A stretch of 64,000 bases of DNA. It comes from Deinococcus cellulosilyticus NBRC 106333 = KACC 11606 (GTDB taxonomy: Bacteria > Deinococcota > Deinococci > Deinococcales > Deinococcaceae). Below the pieces are notes generated by a model. The model ran no database searches, was not told where the DNA came from, and saw nothing but the letters and a program-made list of their open reading frames with translations. Shown in pieces: positions 48,488 to 55,552 of this stretch. The stretch's first letter is position 1; the number at the start of each line of letters is the position of its first letter. Position numbers and translations under genes: made by a program. Location: positions 1 to 64,000 of the forward strand of contig NZ_BJXB01000007.1 in the NCBI RefSeq assembly GCF_007990775.1. Reading direction: 5' to 3'.

Positions 48488-49192
48488 TCAGGTTCTGTCT
48501 TCCTGCTCTTCTTTGCTTTCTGGCTCAGGGTCTACGGGTGCAGGAACAGCTTTTTTCACGCCCCGGGTCACCAGATACCGGTGGCTCCTCTGGGACATCT
48601 CATCCATCGCCTCTTGCACCTCCGACAAGCCCTGGAAGCTTTGCAGGACCTTGCCCTGGACGTGTTTCTCAAAGGTTCTGAGCACCTGGGTGGCACTGGT
48701 ATTCCTCAGAAAGATGCGGGAGACATGCGGGACCTGCATGAAAGGGGCCGTGGTGACGCTGTAACACTGTTTGTCCTGAGCAAAACCCAGCAAGGAGTAC
48801 ACTTCACGGTGGGACAGCTTTGAACCCGGCTGAAGCTGCGGTGCTCTGGCATAAGCCACAAATGCAATCCACTGTCTGTTCTGGTGCAGCAGGTAGGCCC
48901 CTGCCACAGAGGGATAAAGGGGGTTGTACATGAAAGAGAGAAGCTCAAACCCCATCTTCTCAAACTTGCTGCTGAGGCTTTGAACCCCCTGCTGGAACTC
49001 CTCGGGAATGTCCTCAAATGAAGCGAGGTCTTCTGCAACCGGATTGGGGGCAGGGTTTCCTTCGCTGGCGTTGATCATGCCGAATCTGGACAGGATGAAC
49101 CCCATCACCCCGATCAGGGGGTTCGGGGCGTGGTCCAGCATTTCACGGAAGGTGAATTTGCTGAAGACAGGAACGTAATGGGACTCAGACAT
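48488..49192 (-). CDS. Protein of unknown function, operon partner of the winged-helix regulator
   Basis: 234 residues; no family recognised. Soluble. The N-terminal part has a short hydrophobic segment (LIGVMGFILSRFGMI), a central globular part (FELLSFMYNPLYPSVAGAYL, WIAFVAYARAP) and a strongly acidic, proline-rich tail (PAPVDPEPESKEEQEDRT). The stop-to-start gap to the upstream winged-helix gene is 20 bp, so they are one operon under the CTTTCAG operator. Function might be linked to the secreted lectin lipoprotein that shares that operator. Confidence 0.7.
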   Translation of the reverse strand: MSESHYVPVFSKFTFREMLDHAPNPLIGVMGFILSRFGMINASEGNPAPNPVAEDLASFEDIPEEFQQGVQSLSSKFEKMGFELLSFMYNPLYPSVAGAYLLHQNRQWIAFVAYARAPQLQPGSKLSHREVYSLLGFAQDKQCYSVTTAPFMQVPHVSRIFLRNTSATQVLRTFEKHVQGKVLQSFQGLSEVQEAMDEMSQRSHRYLVTRGVKKAVPAPVDPEPESKEEQEDRT

Positions 49193-49212
49193 GGTTCTCT
49201 GATGGTACAGGA

Positions 49213-49884
49213 TCAGGACTCCCGGTGGGGGGCCAGGGCCATCCGCAGAACGTAATTGGCCCCCTCTCCCCTGTCCTGGTGGCTGTATTTTTCAAGGAGC
49301 TCTTGCATGTCCTGCTGCAGGGCCTTGGCCTGTGCCCGGGTGAGGCTCAGCAGCCTCCAGTCGTCCCGCACTGCCGGGGCGTCCTGGCCACGGAAACGGG
49401 ACATCAGGCCGGGAGAACCGTCCTGACCAGACCCCAGGGCCTGAACCACGTAAACCACCCCTTCATGCCGCATGAAACGCAGCCCCAGGTCCCGACCGTC
49501 TTCACGCTCTGCCTGATAAATCTGGTGGGCCAGCCCCTGAAACAGCTGGTCGCGCCAGGTGTTGTCTCTGGACACCATCAAATCCTCGAAGCTGTGGTGT
49601 GGGGCATATTTGAAGGGCACAAAAACATGGTCTGCCACCGAGCGGTACACCTTGAGGGGCTTTCCCCTTCGGGGGATTCTGCCCACGAGGCGGATCAGGC
49701 CCAGTTTCTCCATGTTTTCCACAGCCCGGTAGGCCTGCAATGTGGTGCATCCCAGAAGCTGGGTGAGCTCTTTGATGGTGCACTCCTGGGCCAGAAAAGG
49801 CTGGAAAAATCGTGTGCCCTCCGGGGAGACCAGAAAAGCGGCGGCAGCCTCATCCTGAATGGTCAGCCAGTCTTGTGGGGTCAT
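49213..49884 (-). CDS. Winged-helix transcriptional regulator (paralogue of the one at 11.3 kb)
   Basis: 223 residues. N-terminal HTH (FFQPFLAQECTIKELTQLLG, CTTLQAYRAVENMEKLGLI, wing RIPRRGKPLKVY), a central domain with basic and aromatic residues, and a helical end SLTRAQAKALQQDMQELLEK followed by YVLRMALAP. Layout and ends match the protein at 11328-11969, so these are paralogues. Promoter TATACT -10 and the inverted repeat ACTTTCAG-N12-CTGAAAGT lie just upstream, overlapping the start of transcription, which fits autorepression. Confidence 0.8.
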   Translation of the reverse strand: MTPQDWLTIQDEAAAAFLVSPEGTRFFQPFLAQECTIKELTQLLGCTTLQAYRAVENMEKLGLIRLVGRIPRRGKPLKVYRSVADHVFVPFKYAPHHSFEDLMVSRDNTWRDQLFQGLAHQIYQAEREDGRDLGLRFMRHEGVVYVVQALGSGQDGSPGLMSRFRGQDAPAVRDDWRLLSLTRAQAKALQQDMQELLEKYSHQDRGEGANYVLRMALAPHRES

Positions 49885-49902
49885 GTTCAGGGCCTCCGTA
49901 GA

Positions 49903-49946
49903 ACTTTCAGAATGGCATTGCCCTGAAAGTATACCTTCTCTACCCT
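49903..49946. promoter_or_regulatory. Divergent promoter with CTTTCAG-N12-CTGAAAG operator
   Basis: ACTTTCAG (49903-49910) and CTGAAAGT (49923-49930) are a perfect 8-bp inverted repeat with 12-bp spacer. It covers the minus-strand -10 (TATACT, 49933-49928) of the regulator gene and the spacer of a plus-strand promoter TTGCCC-N17-TACCCT (49918-49946) for the small secreted protein. Confidence 0.8.
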
Positions 49947-49998
49947 GATGACAGAACCGATCTGCTCACAAGCACAAATCCGTCTGAAGAGGTGAACC

Positions 49999-50187
49999 AT
50001 GAAACGTGCATTGGCTTTATTGTTCGTTGTGATGCTCCAGGCTGCCATTCCTGCTCAGGCCACCACCCCCCCAGAATCCCAGTCTCCGTGTCCCCAGGGT
50101 CCGGCTTCTTTCCCTGGCGAACCGGTCTCCCTTGAAGGTGGAGGCCCTGTGCTGGATGTGCGCCCATTGCCCATTTACCAGTGCTGA
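49999..50187 (+). CDS. Small secreted protein
   Basis: 62 residues: signal peptide (MKRALALLFVVMLQAAIPAQA) followed by about 40 residues rich in Pro and Gly (PPESQSPCPQGPASFPGEPV) with two Cys, the second being the last residue. No family recognised. The gene has a good promoter, and a very strong terminator follows within 15 bp, so it is a genuine single-gene unit. It shares its promoter region with the divergent winged-helix regulator. It could be a secreted peptide or envelope protein. Confidence 0.7.
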   Translation: MKRALALLFVVMLQAAIPAQATTPPESQSPCPQGPASFPGEPVSLEGGGPVLDVRPLPIYQC

Positions 50188-50201
50188 TCCGTTTTGAGTT
50201 G

Positions 50202-50234
50202 ATGCCGCCATTTTGATCTGGCGGCATTTTTTTT
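50202..50234 (+). terminator. Strong intrinsic terminator of the small secreted protein gene
   Basis: ATGCCGCCA / TGGCGGCAT perfect nine-bp stem followed by eight T. One of the clearest terminators in the window. Confidence 0.95.
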
Positions 50235-50250
50235 GACTGTGCCCATGCCA

Positions 50251-50282
50251 AAAAAATCTGGCCTGCTGAAAATCAGCAGGCC
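50251..50282 (-). terminator. Terminator of the lectin lipoprotein gene
   Basis: GGCCTGCTGA / TCAGCAGGCC ten-bp perfect stem with an AAA loop; minus-strand tail AGATTTTTTTGG. Confidence 0.85.
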
Positions 50283-50358
50283 ATTCGCAATTCCCCCACC
50301 TGGTGCAGTGTGGCGTCCTTACCCCAGGATCATCCACACTCACAGCATTGGATGCACT

Positions 50359-51279
50359 TCAGGGCAGATAAGTTCCCGAGTTCCACACTGCCGCCCCGTT
50401 GTGGTAGATCACCATGTTGGCATCGGTCTGCAGGGCGAAGAATGCTCCGGGTCTGCCGCCGGTGTTGGTGGTCCAGATCGCCCGGTTTGAGGTGTCGTAC
50501 AGCACGAGGTTCCCGTCGTATTGCATCACCAGATTCTTGGCGGACTTGCCTGCGGTTCCCGCGTTCCACAGGGGCACACCTCCGGGAGCATACAGCACCA
50601 GATTGCCGTCCCATTGCAACGTCAGGGTGGCTTTGCCATTGCACACACTGATGCTCTGACCCGGAGTCATGACCCATCCGCCTCCTCTGTCCTGATTCAC
50701 GCAGGCAGGGCTGCTGGTGACTTTGGAACGCTGGAACACGTAAGGCCCTGGTGCAGAAGCTTCATATTCCTTGATGGTCCAGCCTGCCCCTTTGCGCACC
50801 AGGGTCAGGTTGGTCTGCACGGCCTTGCCCCAGCCTCCATTTTCCTCCAGGGCCACAAAGCGGGTGCGTTCGGCATTCAGCCAGCCTTTGAAGAGCACCA
50901 CATGTCCGGCATTGCCAATGCCCTGGTTGTTGATGGCGTCTCCGGGCTGCAACTGGTCCCTCAGGATGGTGACCGCGTAATTCTTGAGGGTGCTGGTCAC
51001 GGCAGAAGTCCCGATGTCCCAGGCCATGCTGACAAACCCGGAGCAGTCCTGACGGTACCCCTGGTACCAGGCCCCCTGGTTGTAGGGAATCGCCTGATTC
51101 ACCCAGTTCTGTGCCCGACTGACGATGGTGTTGCGGTCACTGATCGCCTGCTGCTGCACATCTCCTGTTTCCTGCACAGGAGCAACCTGGGGGTCCTGAG
51201 TCACACTGGGGGTGGTGCTGCAGCTCACTGCACCGAGCAGCATCAAACCCAGAAGGCCAATTTTCATTTGCTTGATCAT
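50359..51279 (-). CDS. Lipoprotein with NlpC/P60-like domain and bulb-type lectin domain
   Basis: 306 residues. Signal with lipobox (LLGLMLLGAVSC). Residues 45-165 are an NlpC/P60- or CHAP-like cysteine peptidase/amidase: YRQDCSGFVSMAWD (catalytic Cys), GNAGHVVLFKGW (His). Residues 195-305 are a bulb-type (mannose-binding) lectin with three QxDGNxVxY-type motifs (LQWDGNLVLYAP, MQYDGNLVLYDT, LQTDANMVIYHN). In lectin-like bacteriocins and plant lectins such motifs bind mannose or rhamnose. The fusion suggests binding to a glycan and cutting peptidoglycan or a related amide. AGGAGG site; the CTTTCAG operator lies 37 bp upstream. Confidence 0.88.
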   Translation of the reverse strand: MIKQMKIGLLGLMLLGAVSCSTTPSVTQDPQVAPVQETGDVQQQAISDRNTIVSRAQNWVNQAIPYNQGAWYQGYRQDCSGFVSMAWDIGTSAVTSTLKNYAVTILRDQLQPGDAINNQGIGNAGHVVLFKGWLNAERTRFVALEENGGWGKAVQTNLTLVRKGAGWTIKEYEASAPGPYVFQRSKVTSSPACVNQDRGGGWVMTPGQSISVCNGKATLTLQWDGNLVLYAPGGVPLWNAGTAGKSAKNLVMQYDGNLVLYDTSNRAIWTTNTGGRPGAFFALQTDANMVIYHNGAAVWNSGTYLP

Positions 51280-51316
51280 GTTTTCCTCCTTCTGGCCACA
51301 GTTTTGCCCATTTGAG

Positions 51317-51342
51317 CTTTCAGTGCAGAATTGTCCTGAAAG
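51317..51342 (-). promoter_or_regulatory. CTTTCAG-N12-CTGAAAG operator before the lectin lipoprotein gene
   Basis: CTTTCAG (51317-51323) and CTGAAAG (51336-51342), the same arms and same 12-bp spacer as the site at 49903. A second, imperfect version with 10-bp spacer (TTTCAG / CTGAAAG) lies at 51398-51420. Confidence 0.7.
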
Positions 51343-51462
51343 TTGAAGGAGGTCTGCACACTCGACAGGAGAGGAGGGACCTCTCTGCCCTCTGAGATTT
51401 CAGAACACCCGCACTGAAAGTTCCGTTCTTTCTGTCCTGTGTTCTGAAGTCCAGTGACCAGC

Positions 51463-51729
51463 CTACCTTCTGGAAAATTTGCTGAAAAAGTCAAAAATCA
51501 GAATGGATGTTGCCACCAGCATCACTTCCAGAAAAAGATTTGCGAAAAAGTAATAGTTCACCACCCCGTCACCACTGTCTCCATTGTGCTTGTTCAAATA
51601 ACTGAGCAAAAAGAGGTCCACCACCCACATGAAATACAGCCAGCCGCGCTGTTCGCTTGTGGGGATCTTCAAAAATGGGAGCAATGCTGCACCAATCAGG
51701 GTCGAAGCAAAAACCATCCACAATGCCAT
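51463..51729 (-). CDS. Small membrane protein
   Basis: 88 residues from the ATG at 51729 (CAGGAC site); a longer frame upstream is unlikely because it has no hydrophobic or conserved part. Three hydrophobic helices (MVFASTLIGAALLPFLKI, GWLYFMWVVDLFLLSYL, YYFFANLFLEVMLVATSILI). No family recognised. Downstream of the 74-residue gene and lacI in the same direction; possibly the last gene of that operon. Confidence 0.6.
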   Translation of the reverse strand: MALWMVFASTLIGAALLPFLKIPTSEQRGWLYFMWVVDLFLLSYLNKHNGDSGDGVVNYYFFANLFLEVMLVATSILIFDFFSKFSRR

Positions 51730-51790
51730 GTCCTGATTTAAGCACACATTCTGACCGATGCCCTCTGTGTCCTCCAGAAAACAACGAGCG

Positions 51791-52015
51791 TCACAAAAGC
51801 TCAAAGGATTTTTGCAGGGCCTCTCGAAACCGCTCAAGCCCTGCATCATCTGCAATCACCATGACCAGGTAAAGACGCCTGTCCTTCTGTTCCCGTTTGA
51901 CATACACGTCCTCTCCCACATGCTGCTGAATCCACAGGGACAGCGTATCCGGGGTCCAGAGGCGCACCTCCTGAATGGGAACCTTCAGGCGCACATGGTG
52001 CATTCTCACGGTCAT
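51791..52015 (-). CDS. Conserved-looking 74-residue protein coupled to lacI
   Basis: No family recognised. It begins three bases after the lacI stop, so it is almost certainly co-transcribed and perhaps translationally coupled. Soluble, basic and mixed alpha/beta in appearance (MHHVRLKVPIQEVRLWTPDT, VYVKREQKDRRLYLVMVIAD, LERFREALQKSFELL). May be a small regulator or partner of the LacI protein; this is inference from position. Confidence 0.6.
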   Translation of the reverse strand: MTVRMHHVRLKVPIQEVRLWTPDTLSLWIQQHVGEDVYVKREQKDRRLYLVMVIADDAGLERFREALQKSFELL

Positions 52016-52018
52016 GGA

Positions 52019-53014
52019 TCAGGTGGTTTCGCGCTGGATCACCTTGACAGGCAAAGTCACCTGCTGGGTGGGGCCTTCAGGGTGGTCAATGCGTTCCATC
52101 AGGAGTTTTGCAGCAATCCGGCCCGAATCATAAAGCGACTGGCTGATGGTGGTGAGGCCCAGGTAATCTGCAAACTCCATGTCATCGAAGCCCATCACGG
52201 CCACATCGTCTGGCACTTTCAGGCCCAGGGCTTTTGCAGCTTTGAGCACCCCGACGGCCTGATAATCGCTGTAGCAGAAAATGGCGTCTGGACGGTCCGG
52301 GAGTTGCAGCAGGTCCATGGCTTGCCGGGTGGCGTCTTTGACATCAAAAGTTCCCAGTGAGACATACTCATCTGGAAGTCCAATGCCTGCGGCTTCCAGA
52401 GCTTCACGGTAGCCTTTCAGACGCTGGCTGCTGAGGATGATGTTGGATTCCGCAAACTGCTGCTCTCCAATGAAGGCCAGTTTCTTGCGGCCTTTGGAGA
52501 TCAGGTGCTCTGCGGCCAGACGGCCTCCCTTCTGGTTGTCCACCTCCACACTGGAGAAATCCGGGTGGTCGGTTTCGATCAGCACGGTGTGCAGGTTGCG
52601 GCCCAGCAGGCGGTCTGCGACCTGTTCACTTAAGGGAAGGGACATCACGATCAGGCCATCGAGGTGCCCGGTGATGGGCAGTTTTGCCAGGTGCTCCCCT
52701 TCACGCTGTGGGTCCTTCTGGTCGAAAATGGTGATTTTGTAGGGCTCCAGCCTGAGGGCATCGAGCACCCCGGCCAGCCTGTGGTTGAAAGAGGCATATT
52801 GTGTGAAGGTTCCCACCACGCCAATGGAACCGAAGCCCTTGCGCCCGTAGGTCACGGCCTCGGCCTTGGGAACAAAATTCATCTCGTGAATGACGGCCAT
52901 CACCCGCTTGAAGGTTTCGGGCTTGACCCGTGCAGGGGCATTGAGAACGTTGGAGACGGTGGCAGCGCTGACTTTCGCTCTGGCCGCCACGTCGTAGATG
53001 GTGGGCCTGGACAT
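52019..53014 (-). CDS. LacI-family transcriptional regulator (paralogue B)
   Basis: 331 residues from the second ATG. HTH: MSRPTIYDVAARAKVSAATVSNVLN, hinge and the periplasmic-binding-like effector domain (SIGVVGTFTQYASFNHRLAG, HLDGLIVMSLPLSEQVADRL, ESNIILSSQRLKGYREALEA, GFDDMEFADYLGLTTISQSL). The effector domain is almost identical to that of paralogue A (57189-58181), so both likely sense the same sugar. TACAGT exactly six bases before the ATG at 53014 gives a leaderless start, and the first ATG would be upstream of the transcript. Confidence 0.93.
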   Translation of the reverse strand: MSRPTIYDVAARAKVSAATVSNVLNAPARVKPETFKRVMAVIHEMNFVPKAEAVTYGRKGFGSIGVVGTFTQYASFNHRLAGVLDALRLEPYKITIFDQKDPQREGEHLAKLPITGHLDGLIVMSLPLSEQVADRLLGRNLHTVLIETDHPDFSSVEVDNQKGGRLAAEHLISKGRKKLAFIGEQQFAESNIILSSQRLKGYREALEAAGIGLPDEYVSLGTFDVKDATRQAMDLLQLPDRPDAIFCYSDYQAVGVLKAAKALGLKVPDDVAVMGFDDMEFADYLGLTTISQSLYDSGRIAAKLLMERIDHPEGPTQQVTLPVKVIQRETT

Positions 53015-53020
53015 ACCCAT

Positions 53021-53026
53021 ACTGTA
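53021..53026 (-). promoter_or_regulatory. Leaderless -10 box of lacI paralogue B
   Basis: TACAGT on the minus strand with six bases to the ATG at 53014; the -35 is poor. The start agrees with the N-terminus of the paralogue. Confidence 0.6.
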
Positions 53027-53098
53027 CCTGAAATCTCTGGAAGGACCGAAAGGAGGGTGCGCTCAAAGGCGCTCTGGGGACGGGGTCGGTCTCGAAGG

Positions 53099-53272
53099 CA
53101 ATCAGCAGTCAGCGGTCAGCTTTCAGCTCAAAAAACCCCGGTGTGCTTGATCAAGAGACGGCTCAACAACGAACATCCTGTCCAGTCCATACAGTCACAA
53201 CACTCTGGCTTTTTGCCAGAGCCCACCATCTTCTTTTGCTGGCGGCTGATGGCTGAAAGCTGACCGCTCTCA
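53099..53272. repeat. MITE-like palindromic repeat, copy 5
   Basis: AATCAGCAGTCAGCGGTCAGC array at the left, GGTGTGCTTGATCAAGAG, a variable core, CTTTTGCTGG and a GGCTGATGGCTGAAAGCTGACC array at the right (read in parts). Outer terminal repeats absent. The right end runs into the stop codon of the small gene at 53270, the same arrangement as copy 2 beside the dprA-like gene. Confidence 0.7.
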
Positions 53273-53473
53273 GGCCACCCTGGGGGCAAAGTTGCAGGTC
53301 GCTTCAGCAATCACGTACAGCGGCAGTTCTGGATGGGCACTGGTGCTCACGGTGGCCACGGCACAGATGCCTTGTGCGGTGAGGCCCAGCATCTTCAGCT
53401 GTCTTTCGGTGGCAAGGTGGACAGGAACGTGGGCCAGCAGGGGGTAATGGGGCAGGGTCTGGGCGTCAGTCAC
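53270..53473 (-). CDS. Small protein of unknown function in the LacI regulon
   Basis: 67 residues from the GTG at 53473, which has AAGGAG nine bases upstream; a 102-codon frame starting at 53578 would begin inside the promoter. Sequence (VTDAQTLPHYPLLAHVPVHL, ERQLKMLGLTAQGICAVATV, LYVIAEATCNFAPRVA) matches nothing I know. It is transcribed from a promoter with the same upstream box and TTGACA-N17-CATACT core as the lacI-ABC operon, so it probably belongs to the same regulon. Leader about 70 nt. Confidence 0.6.
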   Translation of the reverse strand: MTDAQTLPHYPLLAHVPVHLATERQLKMLGLTAQGICAVATVSTSAHPELPLYVIAEATCNFAPRVA

Positions 53474-53549
53474 GGCAGGACACTCCTTGAGGATGGGGCA
53501 GGGTTCTTGGAAGGCACTTCTGGCCCTGTCAGGACCGTAGATTGATTCC

Positions 53550-53601
53550 AGTATGCCTGCCTGCCCTTGAAGTGTCAACAGCTTTTATTAAACCAGTTGA
53601 A
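53550..53601 (-). promoter_or_regulatory. Regulon promoter P3 (67-residue protein)
   Basis: On the minus strand: TTCAACTGGTTTAA (53601-53588), 9 bases, TTGACA (53578-53573), 17 bases, CATACT (53555-53550). Core elements and distances match promoters P1 (58220-58271) and P2 (58443-58493). A further TTGAA/TTCAA pair lies just upstream. Confidence 0.8.
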
Positions 53602-53616
53602 GTTTGATTCAAGTCC

Positions 53617-53647
53617 AAAAGAAAACCGCTCCCACAGGAGGAGCGGT
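53617..53647 (-). terminator. Terminator of the ABC transporter operon
   Basis: ACCGCTCC / GGAGCGGT stem with a seven-base loop, minus-strand tail TTTTCTTTTGG, 19 bp past the last permease gene. Confidence 0.85.
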
Positions 53648-53665
53648 GACCTCTGGTTTTCTGGT

Positions 53666-54544
53666 TCAACCCTTGACTGAACCCGCCAAAATGCCCTGCA
53701 CAAAATAGCGTTGCATGCTGAAAAACAGGAGGAGCGGCAGGGACATGGAGATGAATGCCGCAGCCGTGAGCAGTTGCCAGCCATCCCCATACTGTCCGAC
53801 CAGATTGGAAATCGCCACCGGGAGCACCGCCACCGAAGGAGAGCCGCCCAGGAAGATCAGGGCCACCAGAAGGTCATTCCACACCCACATGAACTGGAAA
53901 ATGGCCAGTGAAGCCAGAGCAGGCACAGCGGTGGGCAGGGCCAGCCGCATGAAGGCCACCAGTGGAGAGGCCCCATCCAGATACGCAGACTCGAACATCT
54001 CTTTTGGAAGGGCACTGAAGAAATTGCGCATCAGGAAAATCGAGAAAGGCAGGCCATAAGCGGTGTGTGCCAGCCACACCGCCGGGAAGGTTCCGGTCAG
54101 GTGGGTGAGGGTCATCAGCTTCAGGGTGGGACCCAGAGACATCTGGATGGGCACCACCGAGAGGGCCACCAGCACCGTGAAAAGCAGGTTGCTGCCTTTA
54201 AAGGGCATCCAGGAGAATGCATAAGCCGCCAGCGAGGCCAGTGCAATGGTGAGCACTGTGGTCGGGACGGTGAGGTACAGGCTGTTCACGAAGGCCATTC
54301 CCAGGTTGTTTCCGGCCAGCACCGCCTCATAATTGGCGAGGTTCAGCTCGGCAAAGTTGAAACTCCACCAGCCCGTGTTGGCGATTTTGTCCTGTGGCCT
54401 GAAAGAACTGATCAGCAGGGCCAGGGTGGGCAGCATCCAGATCACCGAGGTGATCAGCAGAACCACGTAAGTGGGGAGGCTCCGCAGCACAGCGGCAGAC
54501 ATCAGGGGATTTTGCGGCGGAGCCACTTTCTTCTCGACGATCAT
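53666..54544 (-). CDS. Carbohydrate ABC transporter permease, AglG/MalG type
   Basis: 292 residues from MIVEKKVAPP (54544); a longer frame upstream is an artefact, since its start would lie inside the MalF gene. Six hydrophobic helices (first: YVVLLITSVIWMLPTLALLI), and the EAA loop EMFESAYLDGASPLVAFMRL before the last helices. Forms the channel with the MalF-type partner; stop and start codons overlap by one base (TGATG). Imports a sugar or alpha-glucoside. Last gene of the operon. Confidence 0.93.
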   Translation of the reverse strand: MIVEKKVAPPQNPLMSAAVLRSLPTYVVLLITSVIWMLPTLALLISSFRPQDKIANTGWWSFNFAELNLANYEAVLAGNNLGMAFVNSLYLTVPTTVLTIALASLAAYAFSWMPFKGSNLLFTVLVALSVVPIQMSLGPTLKLMTLTHLTGTFPAVWLAHTAYGLPFSIFLMRNFFSALPKEMFESAYLDGASPLVAFMRLALPTAVPALASLAIFQFMWVWNDLLVALIFLGGSPSVAVLPVAISNLVGQYGDGWQLLTAAAFISMSLPLLLFFSMQRYFVQGILAGSVKG

Positions 54545-55527
54545 CAGCGGTTCTCCTGGGCGTGGAAGCGGCGCACGTTCTGCACCATGAAAGGAAGGAT
54601 GAACACCAGCAGGATCACCGCGAGGGTGCTGGCCATGCCCAGATCGCGGCTGCTGTAGAGCTGTTTGTAGATCTGGTTGGCGATCACGTCCGTGCCGTAG
54701 TTGCCAGCCGTCATCACATAAACAATGTCGAACATCTTCAGGGCGTTGATAACCATGGTGGTGGCAACAACCGAGATGGTCGGGGCAAGAAGCGGAACGG
54801 TAACTTTGCGGAACACCTGCCATTCACTGGCCCCATCCACCCGGGCGGCCTCATGCACCTCTTCTGGAAGGCCGCGCAATCCGGCATTGAGGATCACCAG
54901 ACAGAACCCCGTGAACATCCACACCCCCACCACAATCAGGGCGATGTTGTTTCCGGGTTGCTGCAACAACCAGGTGACAGGAGGCTGCTGAAACAGGCCC
55001 GTCATCAGGGCATTCAGGGTGCCAATCTGGGGGCTGCCTTCGGGGCGGTAGGCATACATGAAGCGCCAGATCACCCCTGTGGCGACAAAGGAAATTGCCA
55101 TCGGCATGAAGAGGATGGTCTTGACTGGACCACCAAAGCGCACCCGGTTGACCAGCACGGCAAGCGCAAGTCCAATGCCAACGGTGAATCCAGTGAAGAA
55201 GATGATCCAGTAGAGGTTGTTCAGCATCGAGCCACGCATCTGTGTATCAGTAAAGGCCCGGATGTAATTCTGCAATCCCACAAAGGGACCGCTGAGCTGG
55301 TCTCCGCTGACCTTCTGAAAGCTGAGCACCACCGACTGCAACACAGGCCACAGCACAATCACCAGCAGCAAAAGCAGGGCAGGGGCCATCCACACCCAGG
55401 GGCGAAGGGCAGGCTGGGTACGGCGTGGCAATCGGGCAAGGAGGGCCTCCGTGAGCTGCAGGTACAGCCAGATTCCCGCCAGGATCAGGGCGGGCATCAC
55501 GAAAGCATAAGTCAGTTTTTCCCACAT
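54544..55527 (-). CDS. Carbohydrate ABC transporter permease, AglF/MalF type
   Basis: 327 residues. An extra N-terminal helix (YAFVMPALILAGIWLYLQL) precedes the standard six. The EAA loop is EVHEAARVDGASEWQVFRKV. The long N-terminal extension and the sequence around it resemble AglF/ThuF-type alpha-glucoside permeases. No nucleotide-binding subunit gene is present in the operon; such transporters usually use a shared ATPase encoded elsewhere. Repeat copy 6 lies between this gene and the binding-protein gene. Confidence 0.93.
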   Translation of the reverse strand: MWEKLTYAFVMPALILAGIWLYLQLTEALLARLPRRTQPALRPWVWMAPALLLLLVIVLWPVLQSVVLSFQKVSGDQLSGPFVGLQNYIRAFTDTQMRGSMLNNLYWIIFFTGFTVGIGLALAVLVNRVRFGGPVKTILFMPMAISFVATGVIWRFMYAYRPEGSPQIGTLNALMTGLFQQPPVTWLLQQPGNNIALIVVGVWMFTGFCLVILNAGLRGLPEEVHEAARVDGASEWQVFRKVTVPLLAPTISVVATTMVINALKMFDIVYVMTAGNYGTDVIANQIYKQLYSSRDLGMASTLAVILLVFILPFMVQNVRRFHAQENR

Positions 55528-55552
55528 GGTTCAGGTCGCTCCTTCAAGTAAA

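Noticed and set aside
53666..54823. Permease gene starting at 54823
   Set aside because: The extra 93 codons translate the wrong frame of the upstream permease and read as low-complexity; the start at 54544 overlaps the upstream stop as expected.
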